DNA from: Harmothoe impar
Lineage: Eukaryota; Annelida; Polychaeta; Phyllodocida; Polynoidae
Length of the DNA stretch: 64,000 bases
NCBI GenBank assembly: GCA_947462335.1
Contig: OX381713.1
Span: 17,724,381-17,788,380 of the forward strand
Direction: 5' to 3'
Shown here: piece by piece, positions 61,306 through 64,000 of the stretch
Layout of the letters: every line of letters begins with the position of its first letter
Position numbering within the stretch: the stretch's first letter is position 1
Notes under the pieces: model-generated
The model's input: the letters and a program-made list of their open reading frames with translations, nothing else
Databases searched by the model: none
What the model was told of the DNA's origin: nothing
Position numbers and translations under genes: made by a program

Positions 61306-62646
61306 AGGCGATGGTATAGGGTTAGGTAGGAGGATAAAAACACCCCCTATATCCATACACAACACTGCCATAAGCCATATCCTATATTCGAATTTTTGTC
61401 AGCTTGAAAGCTGAGTGAATTATGTAGAGGTCAGCCAGAATGCCAACACACCAAATGTAACTCACGTGACGGGAGCGACTCAATGTCCTCTGGTGGCCCG
61501 GAGCTGCTCCTCGACAGGAGCTGCTCCTCAAGATGTATCGATTCCCTGCCACAAATCTCATAGCCTGATACAGCCACGCCTCCCCGTGCTGCCCACGATA
61601 AGAGGATAATCTAAGATTTGTGTTTTGCTTATCCTCCTTCACAAAAATGACAGTTTTCTTTTTGGACTACTTTAAGTGATCTCCTGGTGTAGACTCTGCA
61701 GGCATATAGCCATCCCCTGTGTGGTAACTTGAGGGGGCCCTGCCAACCCCCCATCTAAATATACATGACTTTTTACTGTTAGCCTGGGATGTTGGGTTTT
61801 CCGAACGTCCGCTAAAACCTAACATTATAAAAGATATTATTCATTCTGAATAACTATTTGGGCTATGCTATACTGTTATGGGTTATGATTTTCGCTTTAG
61901 TTGCTTTGTCTATAAATGACCTGCCATACCAAAAGAGATTACCTTATAATTGAAGTACCAAAATTTCTACATAAATTATAAATGTTGTTTTGTTCTAAAT
62001 ATGTTGGTTGGAAATGGTGGTTACCACACCAGCAGAAGGTCAAAGAAATGTTGTTTCTGGTTGCCATGGTCCCATTATGGAAAATATGAAATTTGATAGG
62101 ATAAAGTCACTAACGTTTTTAAGATATCTTTCAATTAAACCTCATTTGGTCTCGTTCATTCTGAGGTCATCTTATTTAAGATTAATCGCCAGTCTAAGCT
62201 TGGTGTGTCTTTCTCTCCACAAACGGCCATCTTTGATCACTGGTGGCTAATGAAGGTTAATTTATGCGCTTGTAATTGAGTCCGCAGAGGTATAACGATT
62301 GATTGCATCAATAAACATTGGGCGAGTTTATGATGTTCTAACATTTTATCTATCATGTTTTTGGATATTGCTGGCTATATAATATTAATATGAGTGTTAT
62401 TTGAACCTGGTGGTGTTTGAGGTATAATTGAATTAATTGAAAAGGGGCATGATGATGGGGGACGGGAAGGGAGGATGGAAATGAGAGATGCAAGGTGAAG
62501 GGATACTAGACTGCAATACATATCCAAAATCCAGCTTTCTGAAAATACCTGATTGCCTCTTATATAGGGGCGCACACAAATGTCAGCATTTTAGTATGAA
62601 AACCTATATTATGAATCCGGTTATATGTCTAAGGCACAAAAAAAAA
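61306..62646. other. Non-coding interval
   Basis: No supported gene. A GAGCTGCTCCTCGACAGGAG-type inverted pair lies at 61501-61530. Confidence 0.4.
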
Positions 62647-62859
62647 GGTTTGTTTCAAGACACCCGACCAATCCTATCAAAACAGGGCCGATCCTATTTT
62701 TTTAATGCAATTTTGAAGAACTTTTCGCATTTTCCCCCTTTTTTTGGTCAATTTTAGGGTTTTCAAAAAAGTTGGGTGGTACATTCATGTTAAAAAAATC
62801 AAAAAAAAAATCCGACCTACCGACCCTACATTTTCCTCCCATGTTACCTGAAACAAACC
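62647..62859. mobile_element. 213-bp MITE-like element with 11-bp TIRs
   Basis: GGTTTGTTTCA at 62647-62657 and TGAAACAAACC at 62849-62859 are perfect inverted repeats around sequence with CCGACC-type words. Flanks are A/T homopolymers, so the duplication cannot be read. Confidence 0.6.
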
Positions 62860-63580
62860 TTCTCTTTTTTTTGGCCTAGGTGGAATTTCACCAGGTCTCA
62901 GCACTTTCGATTTTGAGAATAATTGTTAGTGCGTCATCCGCATGGTAATTATGGAGCCTACATGTGGTGTTCAAACAAAACAGGTAACCATTTCCTTTGA
63001 CCTTTATGCCACTAGAATTGAAACCCCCTTTTACTGGGTGATCCAAAACGACACAATGTCAACACCAAGGGCAATGGGTAAACACAAAAAACGGCAATTG
63101 CCACTTTGTCACTTGAGCTAACGGTGTCATAATATCGAAATGCAATCTGGTTTTTCTAATGTTTTGCTGCTAAAATGAGGGTAAAGCGTGCACCTAATGC
63201 TGTGCACGTGAGCACTACTTTTACATCCACAGTATCGGATACGCATACTCTGAAACCATCAACAATCACATTTATCTCTCATTCATAATATGCCAAGTTT
63301 GCAGCAAAGGAACTTTATTCTATTTCAAGTGGAAAACTAGAGATTATAATTAAACATCGGCCTCATTCTCTTCAGGGGCGCGCAAGAACCAAATTGCATT
63401 CTGCATGGCCCCGTTCTGCACTGTTGCGTCATCAAAATAGCCATCGAATATTTAAACAAATATTCTAATGGTATCAATCAATTATTGCATGAAATGAATA
63501 CAGAGTTACACTCTAATCTATCAAAACTGACAGTTTACTTCGCTTGATGAGCCCTCGTATTTCCTGAGGCGTGGCCGAAT
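62860..63580. other. Non-coding interval
   Basis: No supported gene. Confidence 0.4.
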
Positions 63581-63584
63581 ACCC

Positions 63585-63745
63585 TGTAAACACAACTACG
63601 TAGCCCAGACGTAAACCTACGTTGATATGGGGGTGGAACTACGTAATTCTGGAAGGTTTGTAGACGTCAAAACATGAAGGTTTACTTACGTTCAATGGAC
63701 GTTTATGTCTGAAATACGTTTGTCTACGTCACTCAGACGTAAATA
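63585..63745. repeat. Cluster of ACGT-centred words
   Basis: About a dozen TACGT/AGACGT/GACGTA words (e.g. CTACGTAG, CAGACGTAAA) occur in 160 bp, many palindromic or inverted to each other. Possibly a decayed foldback element. Confidence 0.55.
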
Positions 63746-64000
63746 TCTTATGAAATATAACCTGAATTGACATAAATATACCTACATTTTATGGTAAAAA
63801 TTAAGTTGTATTGAACCATAGATCTGTGTCATTGATATATATATATATAGAGAGAGAGAGAGATTTGCATTCACAAACAGTTGTAAACCTCAATCTAATT
63901 ATATATTGGATTTGTTCTAGCTGTCTATTTCCCCTTTGGAATAACTTGATAAATACTATTTCTCTTGCACCTATACAAGTTAGGTCTCGAAAGCAGTGAG

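Noticed and set aside
59919..61343. 474-codon minus-strand ORF rich in Thr, Pro and Tyr
   Set aside because: It is the translation of a stop-free 52-bp minisatellite; similar ORFs exist in the other minus-strand frames and there is no non-repeat coding sequence attached.

Overview
The window is invertebrate-animal nuclear DNA, probably from a marine species. No host gene can be supported. What can be identified is transposable elements, their remnants, and satellites. The mix (Polinton-like element, poly(A) APE-type LINEs, Ty3/gypsy, Crypton-type tyrosine recombinase, tRNA-derived SINE units, foldback MITEs) fits a cephalochordate, hemichordate, echinoderm or mollusc. I lean weakly to amphioxus, but the sequence does not settle it.

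Region 1 (18-13,776) is a complete, sharply bounded Polinton-like DNA element. It has a 6-bp target duplication (CACTCT), AG...CT termini and terminal inverted repeats (TIRs) of about 1 kb that are nearly identical. Outward-facing gene blocks leave a central region. To the left runs a 246-aa protein with two tandem death domains. To the right run a low-complexity Ser/Ala/Glu protein, an in-frame continuation with PC4-like ssDNA-binding domains, and a family B DNA polymerase split over two frames. No integrase, capsid, ATPase or maturation-protease gene was recognised. A LINE is nested in the central region. The TIRs are packed with CCAAT, E-box, ETS and CRE motifs and each ends internally in a 42-bp palindrome. 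A selfish replicating element carrying an apoptosis/innate-immunity adaptor module is the most interesting content of the window.

Region 2 (13.8-41.1 kb) is gene-poor. It holds a decayed colinear duplication (about 14.7-20.7 kb against 25.1-28.5 kb), LINE fragments, a frameshifted Crypton-type tyrosine recombinase (21.4-23.4 kb) among foldback elements, a three-unit tRNA-derived tandem repeat (31.6-32.3 kb), and minisatellites at 25.9 and 38.3-39.1 kb.

Region 3 (41,145-53,872) is a young Ty3/gypsy LTR retrotransposon on the minus strand. Its two 415-bp LTRs look identical, it has a GCAT target duplication, a tRNA-His-like primer site and a polypurine tract. gag and pol overlap in a -1 relation. 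Downstream of pol it carries about 3.3 kb of unusual accessory coding sequence (a 343-aa ORF, then a zinc-finger ORF and a coiled-coil ORF in one frame split by a single TAA).

Region 4 (53.9-64.0 kb) holds a 108-bp MITE, a second intact LINE (56.5-59.6 kb), a 52-bp minisatellite with higher-order structure (59.9-61.3 kb), and otherwise unrecognised sequence.
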